This document shows positions 1-9,501 of a stretch of 53,284 nt of DNA, in pieces; position 1 is the first letter of the stretch, and every line of letters starts with the position of its first letter. The stretch is from NCBI GenBank assembly GCA_964448115.1, contig CAYUVA010000034.1, positions 1 through 53,284 of the forward strand. The letters are read 5' to 3'. Under the pieces are notes generated by a model, which worked only from the letters and a program-made list of their open reading frames with translations, did not search any database and was not told the DNA's origin. Both the position numbers and the translations under genes were made by a program. This DNA comes from CAYUVA01 sp964448115 [NCBI: uncultured bacterium]. Lineage in GTDB: Bacteria; CAYUVA01.

Positions 1-2
1 AT

Positions 3-251
3 ACAGAGTCTTATGGCGCTGGTTGTACTGATGTCTATCTTATCAAGACCGATGCTAATGGAAATATGCTCTGGCAGAAGACATTCGGAGGAAGTATGTA
101 TGATGAAGGCTATAGCGTGGCCCAGACCACGGATGGGGGATATATAATCGCTGGTTCTACATCTTCTTATGGCGCAGGTTCTGCTGATGTCTATCTAATC
201 AAGACCGATGCGCAAGGCGACACCGGTCCCCCACCGCCGGAGAAGAAGTGA
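3..251 (+). CDS. C-terminal end of a tandem-repeat (propeller-like) protein, partial
   Basis: The reading frame is open from the left edge of the window and stops at 249-251, so only the last ~82 residues are present. They hold about one and a half copies of a 52-residue repeat: the codons for SYGAG..DVYLIKTDA occur at about 9 and again at 165, a period of 156 bases. Repeats with DGGYIIAGST and W.KTFGG motifs are common in secreted bacterial proteins predicted to form beta-propellers. The protein ends with a short tail, DTGPPPPEKK, and no recognisable sorting domain. Its function cannot be inferred. The stop codon lies inside a sequence (AGAAGTGATACCGTG) that recurs at a dispersed repeat near 39.8 kb, so the natural C-terminus may have been altered by that repeat. 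Confidence 0.7.
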   Translation, partial: TESYGAGCTDVYLIKTDANGNMLWQKTFGGSMYDEGYSVAQTTDGGYIIAGSTSSYGAGSADVYLIKTDAQGDTGPPPPEKK

Positions 252-663
252 TACCGTGGTATCGTGGTACCGTGATATCGTGTACAAGGTTAACTGTTTC
301 AGCGCTGAAACAGTTAAAACATCACTCTGCCACTTTGTAAAGTTACTGGATTCCCGCCTGGGGGGGAATGACAGTGAGGGGGAAACGCTCGCGCCGCATC
401 AAGTGCCAGGTAAACTTCGGCGGGCATCCAGCCCTTACCCATGAGGTGCATGATCAACCTATATGTCATCCCGTGCGGAGTCCAGATTTTTTAAAAATAG
501 GGACTCCACACAGGATGACAGGGGGTATATTGTTGCGGCTACGCTGACCTAGGCTTTAGTCTCCTGCATTAAGTCTATTGGGTTTGTTCATCTTTCCTGA
601 TAGCGAAAAGAATACTCAAAATAAGTCAGAATAGAAATCCTCAAATACATGAATATTGAACAC
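252..663. other. Intergenic region with degenerate dispersed repeats
   Basis: I see no gene here. The stretch holds GTGATACCGTG at its left end, a short GGATTCCCGCC...GGGAATGACA inverted element at about 348-373, and the palindromic element at 464-520. These look like relics of short interspersed repeats rather than regulatory DNA for the next gene. Confidence 0.5.
464..520. repeat. 57-bp palindromic MITE/REP-like element
   Basis: The left arm TGTCATCCCGTGCGGAGTCC (464-483) and the right arm at 501-520 are inverted copies matching at 18 of 20 positions, around a 17-base AT-rich spacer. The element starts TGTCAT and ends ATGACA. A related sequence lies near 40,000-40,017. The palindrome with a short A/T-rich core fits a small non-autonomous repeat; no transposase is visible. 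Confidence 0.65.
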
Positions 664-691
664 TTGACATTTAATTTTATTTAGCTAACAT
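664..691 (+). promoter_or_regulatory. Candidate sigma-70 promoter for the RRM protein gene
   Basis: A perfect TTGACA at 664-669 is followed after 16 bases by TAACAT (686-691); TATATG at 691 is an alternative with poor spacing. Either would give a long leader of about 120 bases before the start at 821. Confidence 0.35.
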
Positions 692-753
692 ATATGATCG
701 TTAGTTGTTCACCTGCTATTAAGTAATCAATGCTTTCGCTAGGAAAACAATCG

Positions 754-786
754 CTAAATGCTAATGTCCTCCAGTCGAGCATTTAG
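754..786 (+). promoter_or_regulatory. Hairpin in the 5' leader of the RRM gene
   Basis: CTAAATGCT (754-762) and AGCATTTAG (778-786) form a perfect 9-bp stem. The 15-base loop contains TCCTCC (767-772). Four of those bases (CTCC) could pair with GGAG of the ribosome binding site at 811-814, which is weak. Long structured leaders are known for cold-induced RNA-binding proteins; a role here is inference. Confidence 0.4.
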
Positions 787-820
787 ATACTTATAGGCAA
801 GAATTGTAAAGGAGTGCAAG

Positions 821-1102
821 ATGCAAGGAAGTAAACTCTATGTCGGTAACTTGGATTACTCGGTAACCACGGACCAGTTGAGAGAATTATTCGCAAAATA
901 TGGCGAAGTTAAGAATGTAAACATTATCGAAGGAAGAGGTTTCGGTTTTGTTGAATTTAACAGTGAAGCTGATGCCGAGAAAGCCAAGGATGAATTGGAT
1001 GGAAAGGAATTCAGCGGCAGACAAATGAAGGTCGATGAAGCCCGTCCTCCCAAAAACCGATCACGAAGAGACTTCGGTGGAGGCGGCGGAAGAAGGTTCT
1101 AA
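821..1102 (+). CDS. Small single-RRM RNA-binding protein
   Basis: This 93-residue protein is one RNA recognition motif plus a short basic, glycine-rich tail. RNP2 is LYVGNL (residues 6-11) and RNP1 is RGFGFVEF (residues 39-46), with the aromatic residues that stack on RNA in place. The tail (about 79-93) carries Arg and a run of Gly. This architecture matches the bacterial Rbp family of cyanobacteria and many Gram-negative bacteria, often cold-induced single-stranded RNA binders. The start is supported by AAAGGAG at 808-814. The gene is monocistronic: a long leader with a hairpin lies upstream and a strong terminator follows. The cold-shock role is inferred from the family, not seen. Confidence 0.93.
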   Translation: MQGSKLYVGNLDYSVTTDQLRELFAKYGEVKNVNIIEGRGFGFVEFNSEADAEKAKDELDGKEFSGRQMKVDEARPPKNRSRRDFGGGGGRRF

Positions 1103-1146
1103 CTTTACCTCGCCAAGATCGAAGAATATCAATTGTTTACAAAAAG

Positions 1147-1179
1147 CTCCCTCGAACACCTTCGAGGGAGTTTTATTTT
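1147..1179 (+). terminator. Rho-independent terminator after the RRM gene
   Basis: CTCCCTCGAA (1147-1156) and TTCGAGGGAG (1161-1170) pair perfectly over 10 bp around a CACC loop, followed by TTTTATTTT. Confidence 0.92.
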
Positions 1180-1205
1180 AGATAAAAAGCAATTCCTTTA
1201 GCAAT

Positions 1206-1391
1206 TTGCTGTGGAACCGGCTATCATTTGGCTATTGGTCAAAGGAAGGCGATGGTCTCCTGGGGGTGGATGTAACGAAACTGGAGCAAAGGAAGATACC
1301 GCTTAGCACCGGCTGGGTGCCTGCGGTTGGCTGGCTGAATTTGGGAACCGATACAATATTTAAGTATCATGGCACTTATTTACTTGAATGA
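1206..1391 (+). CDS. Short unrecognised ORF, probably a gene remnant
   Basis: A 61-codon frame starting with TTG, with no convincing ribosome binding site and no similarity I recognise. It has ordinary amino-acid composition (for example TGWVPAVGWLNLGTDTIF) and stops two codons before the region that resembles the start of an Rrf2 regulator. It sits among broken genes, so a remnant is as likely as a real small protein. Confidence 0.2.
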   Translation: MLWNRLSFGYWSKEGDGLLGVDVTKLEQRKIPLSTGWVPAVGWLNLGTDTIFKYHGTYLLE

Positions 1392-1398
1392 TGAGGTG

Positions 1399-1556
1399 AT
1401 GATATCAAAAACCTGCATAACATCGTAAAGGCTGTATCGTTGGCGATGCATACTATGGCATTGCTAGCCAAAACGCCCGATCAACCGCACTCAGTTAAGG
1501 AGCTAGCTGATGTAATGCAAGCATCGAAAAATACGCTTTCAAAGGCATTGCAAAGG
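1399..1556 (+). pseudogene. N-terminal fragment of an Rrf2-family regulator
   Basis: Translation from about 1407 gives KNLHNIVKAVSLAMHTMALL followed by VKELADVMQASKNTLSKALQRI. This is the winged-helix DNA-binding start of Rrf2-family regulators, which sense iron-sulfur or redox state. The natural ATG appears to be 1399-1401 (after GAGGTG) but is out of frame by one base near the AAAAA run, so a frameshift is likely. After residue ~50 the similarity stops at a Thr-Pro-type tract read in antisense. The cysteine cluster and dimerisation helix of the family are absent. I read it as a broken gene. Confidence 0.55.
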
Positions 1557-1682
1557 ATCGGCGTATCAGTAGGAGTCCCCGGCGGTGGTCTTGGCGTTGC
1601 AGTCGGTGTGCTGGTTGGCTTATCAGTTGATGTACATGAAGGAGTGCATGTGTATGTACGAGTCGATGTATTGGTATGGGGC
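1557..1682 (-). repeat. Orphan Thr/Pro-type minisatellite tract
   Basis: On the minus strand this segment encodes a T-x-T-x pattern (PTSTPTATPRPPPGTPTDTP and neighbours), like the linkers of the large secreted proteins in this window, but it is not part of any intact gene. On the plus strand it reads as a run of Val-Gly codons. It abuts the broken Rrf2 fragment directly, which marks a recombination junction. Confidence 0.5.
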
Positions 1683-1845
1683 GGAATTATAGAGCACATA
1701 ATTTTTGTGATTGCCTTAAATGGTATTTACTGCTATCCTTGTATTGAAAATAGAGGAAGCGGATTTACTATTGAAGAGCTAGTAGAGTGCCACATTGTTT
1801 AACAAGGGAAGGGTCAAATTCCCACAAAGGGATCATATTGAAAAA

Positions 1846-3684
1846 ATGAAAACAGAAAATATAAAAAAGATCCTAGAATTATTGCATTTACCATCTGCGA
1901 TCATTAGACATGAAACTGAAAACAAGTCGAAAATCGAATTCATAAATTCAAGCCTTGCAGCACTGCTTGATCTCAAGGATAAAAGTTTTCACTACAAGGG
2001 CTTATCCTTAAAAGAGCTTGAGAAATTGGTAAAAGAAAAGTCTCCTGGTTATGATTTTATCAGGCTTGCCCTCAATGAAAAATTTACTGCGTATATCTTC
2101 AATGAAAAGCAAACTCTAGATGCTGAACAACAATTCCTGATAGATCATCAATGGCGAGAGATCTTATATTACATGCCTTATGGTTTGGGACTGATCGAGG
2201 AAAAAAGCGATGGTTCCCTGGGGCTTACCCAATGCAATGATCGTGCAAAAAAGCTATTAAAGCTCGCTTCGATCAAGAGTGATGGTGTCGGCTTGGAGGA
2301 TCTGTTTGACAAAGAGGAGTATCAGCAGATCCATCAGAAGGCAAGGCATACGATGAAAAGTAGGGAGGTCTCCTTTATCGCGGCTGTTAAACTAAGACAA
2401 GATGATCCACAGAAAGGGGCTACCCAGTGTTGGCTGGATATGGCTTTTTTCATCTCCGGCTCCCATCTATTCGCCATCTTCGAGGATGTAACCGAACAAA
2501 AGCTATCTGATCTTAAGCGTGTTTCCCTGGAGAAGCAACTGTTTTTATCCCAACGGCTTGAAGCCATAGGCAAGCTGGCAGGTGGCATCGCTCATGACTT
2601 CAATAACATGCTTACCTCAATAATTGGCTATTGCAGCCTGGCAAAGAGAAAATACTCTCAAGAGAAGAGCTTAAACGAGCTACTCGATAAGATCATGCAC
2701 TCCGCAAATCAAGCCTCCCACCTTACCAGGCAGCTCCTGGCTTACAGCAGAAAACAGATCGTAGAACCCAGGGTGATAAATATAAACAATGTGATAAATG
2801 AGATGGCAAAGATGCTTCGTCGCATGTTGGGCGAGGATATAAAACTAGTGCTGGCATTGCAAGAAGACTTGGATAATGTGCGCATAGACCCCGCTCAACT
2901 AGAACAGGTAATAATCCAGACCCTGGTCAATGCCAGGGAAGCGATGCCTGAAGGTGGAAGCCTTACGATTGAGACCAAGAATGTTTATCTGGAGGAGGAA
3001 TACTTCGAATCGCAAACCCTGATAAAGGACGGACCCTATGTGATGGTAACCATCTCAGATACCGGTATTGGTATGAGCCAAGAGGAAAGGGATAGGGCTT
3101 TCGAGCCTTTTTTTTCAACAAAAGAATCGACCATGAGTTCAGGTCTTGGGCTGGCTATGGTCTATGGCATAGTCAAGCAGAATAATGGCTATATATGGAT
3201 CTATTCCGACAAAGGACAGGGAACATCGATAAAGATCTACCTCCCCTCGGTAAGCGAGGTCTCCCCGGAAATTCGAGGCATGGAAGAAAAGGTGGAAGCC
3301 TCGGAAATAGAAGGAACCGAGATTGTACTATTTGCCGAAGATCAGGAAATGGTGAGAGACATTACGGTCGAGGCGCTCGAGGAATATGGATACAAGGTCA
3401 TTCAAGCCATTGATGGTCAGGATGCGCTCCAAAAGGCGACTGAATTTAAAGGTAATATCGATATGCTTGTTAGTGATGTCGTTATGCCTCGAATGAACGG
3501 GGTACAGCTTGCTGAAGCCATAAAGAAGCTCTACCCCGGTATCAAGATATTGTTTATCTCAGGTTTCACGGATGAATCGGTGATCAGACATGGAGTGGAG
3601 CGAGATAGCGTCAACTTCTTACAAAAGCCATATTCTCCTATCAAGTTAGTTAAACTGGTGCGAAAGATACTTGACCAGCAGTAG
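1846..3684 (+). CDS. Hybrid sensor histidine kinase with C-terminal receiver
   Basis: A soluble 612-residue kinase with no membrane segment. The N-terminal ~230 residues look like one or two PAS-type sensor modules. HisKA follows, with phospho-acceptor His250 in GGIAHDFNN. The HATPase domain has its N box (VNAREAMPEGG), G1 (SDTGIGM), F box (FEPFFST) and G2 (GLGLAMVYG). The C-terminal receiver has phospho-acceptor Asp544 (SDVVMP) and the conserved Lys594 (QKPY). It probably senses a cytoplasmic signal and relays phosphate through its own receiver to an unlinked partner; no cognate regulator is adjacent. I chose ATG 1846; an in-frame TTG at 1795 would add 17 residues from the debris region. Neither start has an ideal ribosome binding site. 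Confidence 0.9.
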   Translation: MKTENIKKILELLHLPSAIIRHETENKSKIEFINSSLAALLDLKDKSFHYKGLSLKELEKLVKEKSPGYDFIRLALNEKFTAYIFNEKQTLDAEQQFLIDHQWREILYYMPYGLGLIEEKSDGSLGLTQCNDRAKKLLKLASIKSDGVGLEDLFDKEEYQQIHQKARHTMKSREVSFIAAVKLRQDDPQKGATQCWLDMAFFISGSHLFAIFEDVTEQKLSDLKRVSLEKQLFLSQRLEAIGKLAGGIAHDFNNMLTSIIGYCSLAKRKYSQEKSLNELLDKIMHSANQASHLTRQLLAYSRKQIVEPRVININNVINEMAKMLRRMLGEDIKLVLALQEDLDNVRIDPAQLEQVIIQTLVNAREAMPEGGSLTIETKNVYLEEEYFESQTLIKDGPYVMVTISDTGIGMSQEERDRAFEPFFSTKESTMSSGLGLAMVYGIVKQNNGYIWIYSDKGQGTSIKIYLPSVSEVSPEIRGMEEKVEASEIEGTEIVLFAEDQEMVRDITVEALEEYGYKVIQAIDGQDALQKATEFKGNIDMLVSDVVMPRMNGVQLAEAIKKLYPGIKILFISGFTDESVIRHGVERDSVNFLQKPYSPIKLVKLVRKILDQQ

Positions 3685-3768
3685 CGTCTATCGCTTATGA
3701 CTTTGAAATGGCGGTGGTAATGTATCAACATGTTTAGTTACACCACTTACTTTATTTGCAACCAGCCC

Positions 3769-5313
<1,545 letters not shown>

Positions 5314-5390
5314 CAATTGACCTGGCTAGGGGACTAAGGCAGCATAGCATTTTAAAAAACAATGGCTGCTATAAGAGACAAAACCATTTG

Positions 5391-5420
5391 TACCTTTGTG
5401 TCTTTGTGCCTTGGTGGTTA
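5391..5420. repeat. Dispersed TTTGTGTCTTTGTG repeat, copy 1
   Basis: The sequence TACCTTTGTGTCTTTGTGCC and its continuation TTGGTGGTTAATT resembles, in reverse complement, the copies at 39,764 and 50,424 (TTAACCAC.AAGACAC type). It lies between convergent guaB and the TonB-like gene. Confidence 0.45.
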
Positions 5421-5448
5421 ATTGACTCTCGAACCTTATGCCTAAAGC

Positions 5449-6180
5449 CTAATATGAACACTCGAAGCCGAAGTGGATGCCGAGCATCTCTCCCTCGAAG
5501 CCGTAAGGTAGCCTGGGAAATGGAGCTGAGACCAATACCGCACGCAATGCCGAGCGATCCAACTGCGAAATGCCCGAAGAGACCTCAACTTGGGTATCAG
5601 AAATGCTTCCATCAGCGAGGATCTTGAAGTAGATTATCACCCGGGAGACGCTCCCGGTTGGTATGCTGCCGTAAGGGGGTATCCAGTTGCGGCTTATCTT
5701 GTTCTTGATGATCTCCAGGTAGTAATAATAATCGAAATTCTCCACATCGAGCGCCAACGAGCCCCAGGACTGCCCGCCGCCAGGCGCACTGGAGCCATCA
5801 TCGATGATGAAGCTGTCAGTCTCGGTCTGCCCGCTGGATTCTGGCTCATCTGTTTTCTTTGGGGGAGCCGATTTTTTCTCCTTGGTTATAGGAACCGCCA
5901 CCTTGTCTTTGGCGTGTGGCTTTTGCTTAACCGGAGTGCTTTGTTCTTTGGGCTTATGTTTTGCTTTAATCGGCGTGGAAACAGGCTTGGGCGTTATTAC
6001 CGCGGCTGCCTTTGCATCCTTCGAACTCGCCGGGGGCGCATCGACCAGGTTGACTCGGATAACGCTATCCAAGGGTAGGCGATTTGGCTTCAACTGAACT
6101 GGAATGGTTAGATAATAGACCAAAGCTAAGTGCAATATGAGCGATGATATCAAGGCAATCGGCGCCAGGAGGTGCTCCAT
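5449..6180 (-). CDS. TonB-like energy-transducer protein
   Basis: A 243-residue protein with the TonB layout: one N-terminal membrane anchor (about residues 6-26), a Pro/Lys/Ala-rich periplasmic spacer (about 55-120) with many KPK and TP pairs, and a C-terminal TonB/TolA-type domain (about 160-243) carrying WIPPYGSIP, ILADGSISDTQVEVSSG and LDRSALRAV. In the family this domain contacts outer-membrane receptors or partner proteins. No exbB/exbD or tolQ/tolR genes are adjacent, so the motor partner is unknown. I chose ATG at 6178-6180. Upstream in-frame ATGs lie at, or too close to, an extended -10 element at 6225-6233, so they would be outside the transcript or nearly leaderless. Confidence 0.8.
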   Translation of the reverse strand: MEHLLAPIALISSLILHLALVYYLTIPVQLKPNRLPLDSVIRVNLVDAPPASSKDAKAAAVITPKPVSTPIKAKHKPKEQSTPVKQKPHAKDKVAVPITKEKKSAPPKKTDEPESSGQTETDSFIIDDGSSAPGGGQSWGSLALDVENFDYYYYLEIIKNKISRNWIPPYGSIPTGSVSRVIIYFKILADGSISDTQVEVSSGISQLDRSALRAVLVSAPFPRLPYGFEGEMLGIHFGFECSY

Positions 6181-6224
6181 GGTTAACTCTTTTTCTGTTG
6201 TTGAGTACGACATCCTCGATTTAT

Positions 6225-6233
6225 ATTTTAGCA
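6225..6233 (-). promoter_or_regulatory. Extended -10 promoter element of the TonB-like gene
   Basis: On the minus strand the sequence reads TGCTAAAAT, an extended -10 (TGn plus TAAAAT). No good -35 is visible. Transcription would start near 6218, giving a ~38-base leader before the ATG at 6180. Confidence 0.45.
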
Positions 6234-6314
6234 TATTTGATCAATGAACCTGAAAACGGGTATTATCTTGTTGAAAATAGTCTATTACGAAAGGAAAGGA
6301 GTTCGAGCATCAAG

Positions 6315-6667
6315 ATGAAGGTCTTTTCCACCTCGCCATTTTTGCCCGCTTCAATCGACAGGTTGAAGGAACTATACACTTTCGAGCACTATTCCAAGCT
6401 ATACCCCCCGTGTACTCATCAAGAGCTTCTGATGGAAAAGATCGTAGATATGGACGGTCTTTTGTGCCACCTTGCCAGTAAGATAGATGCGAGGCTCATA
6501 GATCATGCTAGAAACCTTCGAATCCTAAGCACCGTAGCTGTAGGCTACGATAATATCGATGTCGATGCAGCGCATCAGCAGAGACAAGGCGCGCAATGTT
6601 CGATCTGGCGGTCGATAACCTCATCGATGGTCTCAGCGGTCGCAGACCAGCCAACCTGGTAACCTAG
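6315..6667 (+). pseudogene. D-2-hydroxyacid dehydrogenase with its middle deleted
   Basis: From ATG 6315 the frame encodes the start of a D-2-hydroxyacid (glyoxylate reductase type) dehydrogenase: MKVFSTSPFLP, then DGLLCHLASKIDARLID and LRILSTVAVGYDNIDVDAA, ending around 6580. A different frame then gives the extreme C-terminus of the same family: [18 protein letters not shown] followed by PANLVT and a stop at 6665-6667. The NAD-binding domain and the catalytic Arg/Glu/His between them, roughly 200 residues, are missing, and the two pieces are out of frame. This is a deletion remnant and cannot bind NAD. The remaining frame also runs on as a nonsense tail ending at 6662. Confidence 0.8.
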
Positions 6668-6684
6668 AAGAAACAAAAGGCATA

Positions 6685-8535
6685 ATGAGGGTAAATGATG
6701 CTTCATGGCGCTTGCTGCTACTGTTTTATGCTGTATTGCTTGTTATAAGCATCGTTTGCCCTATCACTAGGCATGGTTACGCCTTATGGCAAGTCGCCGC
6801 CTTGGATGGCAACATAACCGTCACCCCGACCAGCAGCCCCACCTCGACTCCCACGGCGGGTCCGTTTCTGGGCACCGCTTTTGCCGAGCTTTACTCATCG
6901 TTCGGCGGCAGCCCAGAAGAGGGCGTAGTCGAGTTCTACTGTTATGTCGATGAGAACATGAGCCGCATCGTAACCGAGGATGGCTATGAGCCGTGGCTGG
7001 GAGTGAATCGCGGATACAGGCTGACTGGACAGACCGGCTGGTGGCTGGTCGATTTTTCGCCATTCAAAGGCTCTGCGCCGAACCATCCCTACTGGGTGCG
7101 CTTTTTCACTCCCATTGAGCAAGCCGAGTTCGAGGGCTTGATACCAAACAACCTTGAGTATGCCGGCGAGCCGACATACCTTCACCTGACCCAGGCTCCG
7201 CTTCCGCCATCAGCTATCTCTGCTCAGCTTGCAGAGAGCGGCATCCTTCTGACCTGGGTGCCTAATATGGCGCATCAGTATTTTATCTATCGCTCAAGCA
7301 CTCCGTCTGGAGCGGATAACGGGCGCTCTGACGGGTTCTATGAGCTATTGATAGGGGGACTTTATGGGGATAGCTATCTCGATGAGGATGATATGGCGCC
7401 TGGACGCACATATTATTATGTGCTCATCGCTCAGGATCATTACTTTCGCTTCAGCAGCCACAGCAAGGAGGTAAGCGCCACCTTCTGGTATCCCACGCCA
7501 ACCCCGACGGTTACAGACACGCCGACCCTAACTCCAAGCGCCACCCCCAGCCTTACCCCCAGCGCCACGGCTACCTCATCTCCCACCGGCACACCGAGCC
7601 TGACGGCGACAGCATCTCCATCGAGCACCCCATCGAGCACTCCCAGCATAACGCCGACCGCAACCATGACTCCGAGCATAACGCCGACCGATACAGCCAC
7701 AGCTACCCGCACCCCGACTCGAACCCGCACACCCACTATGACTCGGACTCCGACCGCGACGCCGACCAAGACCGCTACCCTGCTCCCCACTCGCACCCCC
7801 TCGGTTACGCCAACCGCTACCCTTTACCCCAGCGCCACGCCTAGTGCAACTGCAACCATTACGGCTACATCGCTCCCCACCTCAACAGCCACTGCTTCCC
7901 CGACCGCGACGCCGACCACGACCTTGACTCAAACCCCGACCATCACGCCGACCTTGACCCCGGAGCAGATCCCGCCCCCAGTAATAGACCCACTGCCTAC
8001 ATTTAGCGTTGGCACATGCACCACTATTGGCTGGAGCGATCCCAGCGGGCTGGCGGAGAGCTTCTGGGCGGAGTGCAGCCCGGATGACCAGTTCACCCTA
8101 CGCATGATAAGCGATTGGATCTATTCGATGAACTATACATTCTGCCAGCTCGAGGACTCGATGCGCTACCATTATCGTGTGCGCTCATCGTATCATGGCA
8201 GGGCGAGTTCCTGGAGCGAGTCGGTCAGCTCCATGCAGGACTCCAAGCCCCCGCGCATAGAGGCTGCTGGGTTCTTTGACAGCGTTGTAGGCTCACAATA
8301 CGGCGGAACTTTGATCATCCAGGCGATCTCTGGCGAGCCTTACATGGAGCGGATCAGGGTCTATATTGACGGTATCAATAGCGGTGCATCCCTGGGAAGG
8401 ATCGGTGAGTCATTGTATATACTTATACTACAGTTTCCACCGAGTGATCCCGGTATGTTGTTTATTGAGCTTCAGACAATGGACCTGGCTGGGAACAGCG
8501 CGTTCGGCTGGCCTTATCTTTGGGTGGATGAATAG
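6685..8535 (+). CDS. Secreted protein with Thr/Pro linker and shared C-terminal module
   Basis: 616 residues. A signal peptide or N-terminal anchor (about 8-33) is followed by a short Thr/Pro spacer, a novel domain (about 55-175, rich in Trp/Tyr/Phe) and a fibronectin-III-like segment (about 175-265, ending in [11 protein letters not shown]). A very long Thr-Pro-Ser linker (about 268-430; bases 7489-7969) comes next, then a second beta-type domain and a C-terminal module (about 8262-8532). That module begins AGFFDS, has a GGTL strand and ends WPYLWVDE. The same module closes the M14 peptidase at 15.6 kb and occurs twice in the 21.7 kb protein, although this copy lacks the acidic DDG..GDF loop. 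No enzyme motif is recognised. It is likely exported and displayed at the surface. Confidence 0.75.
   Translation: MRVNDASWRLLLLFYAVLLVISIVCPITRHGYALWQVAALDGNITVTPTSSPTSTPTAGPFLGTAFAELYSSFGGSPEEGVVEFYCYVDENMSRIVTEDGYEPWLGVNRGYRLTGQTGWWLVDFSPFKGSAPNHPYWVRFFTPIEQAEFEGLIPNNLEYAGEPTYLHLTQAPLPPSAISAQLAESGILLTWVPNMAHQYFIYRSSTPSGADNGRSDGFYELLIGGLYGDSYLDEDDMAPGRTYYYVLIAQDHYFRFSSHSKEVSATFWYPTPTPTVTDTPTLTPSATPSLTPSATATSSPTGTPSLTATASPSSTPSSTPSITPTATMTPSITPTDTATATRTPTRTRTPTMTRTPTATPTKTATLLPTRTPSVTPTATLYPSATPSATATITATSLPTSTATASPTATPTTTLTQTPTITPTLTPEQIPPPVIDPLPTFSVGTCTTIGWSDPSGLAESFWAECSPDDQFTLRMISDWIYSMNYTFCQLEDSMRYHYRVRSSYHGRASSWSESVSSMQDSKPPRIEAAGFFDSVVGSQYGGTLIIQAISGEPYMERIRVYIDGINSGASLGRIGESLYILILQFPPSDPGMLFIELQTMDLAGNSAFGWPYLWVDE
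7489..7969 (+). repeat. Thr-Pro-coding minisatellite
   Basis: An in-frame imperfect tandem array of ACC/ACG/ACT-CCG/CCC codons encoding T-P-T-x units forms the linker of the secreted protein. Its antisense strand produces a spurious Val-Gly open frame. Confidence 0.85.
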
Positions 8536-8538
8536 CTG

Positions 8539-9384
8539 ATGTTTATCCCTTTTTTCATTTCAGGCGTGCTTCACGGTAACACGCCACATGAGCACACGCT
8601 TCTATATACCCTGCTCAAGCCATTTTCCAAGCCAAATAGCCGGCTACGCAGGCTATCGCTTTATATATTCGCCCGCTTTATCGAGCTGCCCATGCTGCGC
8701 CTTGCATACCATGTTTGTAAGGGTAAGCTGGCTTGGATAAACAAGATTCCCTTGGCAAACAAGCTGATAGGGAGGCTTATCGTATATTACATCGGCAACT
8801 ATGGCGATACGGCAAAGCCGGTGCCTTATGAGCAGCTTTTATCGATACTTGATGACCTTGGAGGAGAGATGGCGGTAGGGAGCTGTCGCTGTCGCCTGGC
8901 AGTGCGAGCTTGCGATCATCCGCTGGAGACCGATATCGTGATCAAGATAGGCGTTAAGCCCTTCAGCAAGGCGTTCCCCGATGATTACAAGCCGGCCGGT
9001 AAGGATGAAATAATAAGGATCATCACCCACTGCCATGAGCTTCGCATGTTTCACCTCGTATTCGTGCACTGCCCGGTCAACCTGGACAACGAGTATGTTA
9101 TCTGCAACTGCTGCACCTGTGGATGCATCCCCTACATGGTGCATCGGCGCTTCGGGCAGAGAAACCTCCCCTTGCTCACCTACTATCGGGTGGAGATGAT
9201 TGATGGCAGGTGCGCTAAATGCTGGGATTGCCTTGAGGATATTTGTCCCTTCGATGCCAGGGTGATGGGCGATGATGGGGTGGTTGTCCAGGGGTGTATG
9301 GGCTGCGGGTTGTGCCTGTCGGTCTGCGAGAACCAGGCAATGCGCCTGGTCAAAGTAAAGCCGATCATTAAAAAAATTGATTGA
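8539..9384 (+). CDS. 4Fe-4S ferredoxin-type protein with extra cysteine clusters
   Basis: 281 residues. Two ferredoxin motifs lie near the C-terminus: C225-x2-C228-x2-C231-x4-C236-P and C253-x2-C256-x2-C259-x3-C263, the pattern of a 2[4Fe-4S] electron carrier. Further upstream are two more cysteine clusters, C116-R-C118 with C125, and a dense group C189-N-C191-C192-T-C194-G-C196. These might bind another metal centre. The N-terminal ~100 residues are basic and hydrophobic with no clear membrane span. The gene starts three bases after the secreted protein's stop, which suggests co-transcription, but the two show no functional link. The redox partner is unknown. A promoter for the next gene overlaps this stop codon. 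Confidence 0.75.
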   Translation: MFIPFFISGVLHGNTPHEHTLLYTLLKPFSKPNSRLRRLSLYIFARFIELPMLRLAYHVCKGKLAWINKIPLANKLIGRLIVYYIGNYGDTAKPVPYEQLLSILDDLGGEMAVGSCRCRLAVRACDHPLETDIVIKIGVKPFSKAFPDDYKPAGKDEIIRIITHCHELRMFHLVFVHCPVNLDNEYVICNCCTCGCIPYMVHRRFGQRNLPLLTYYRVEMIDGRCAKCWDCLEDICPFDARVMGDDGVVVQGCMGCGLCLSVCENQAMRLVKVKPIIKKID

Positions 9385-9408
9385 CTTAGATGCCTATGAT
9401 GCTATAGT
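9381..9408 (+). promoter_or_regulatory. Strong sigma-70 promoter for the SulP operon
   Basis: TTGACT (9381-9386), a 16-base spacer and an extended -10 TGCTATAGT (9400-9408). It overlaps the stop codon of the ferredoxin gene. Confidence 0.6.
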
Positions 9409-9501
9409 TGGGCGCTGGGATACAGCGAAGAAACTATAATGAAAGCTGAAGTGGAAACTAACAGATCATCTATATAGCAAATACTTGACCTGTAGGCGGA
9501 C

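Noticed and set aside
252-820. CRISPR array or tRNA gene in the first large gap
   Set aside because: The inverted repeats are single palindromes without regular spacers, and no cloverleaf can be formed.
1440-1802. Intact regulator gene of 120 codons
   Set aside because: Only the first ~40 residues look like an Rrf2 protein; the rest is Val-Gly antisense of a Thr-Pro tract and unrelated sequence.
6144-6662. Intact 172-residue protein
   Set aside because: The N-terminal part overlaps the TonB-like gene antisense, the middle is a truncated dehydrogenase and the end is out of frame with its own C-terminus.
7440-7796. Minus-strand ORF rich in Val-Gly repeats
   Set aside because: It is the antisense of the Thr-Pro-coding linker in the secreted protein; the Val-Gly pattern follows from the repeat codons and no start or function is supported.
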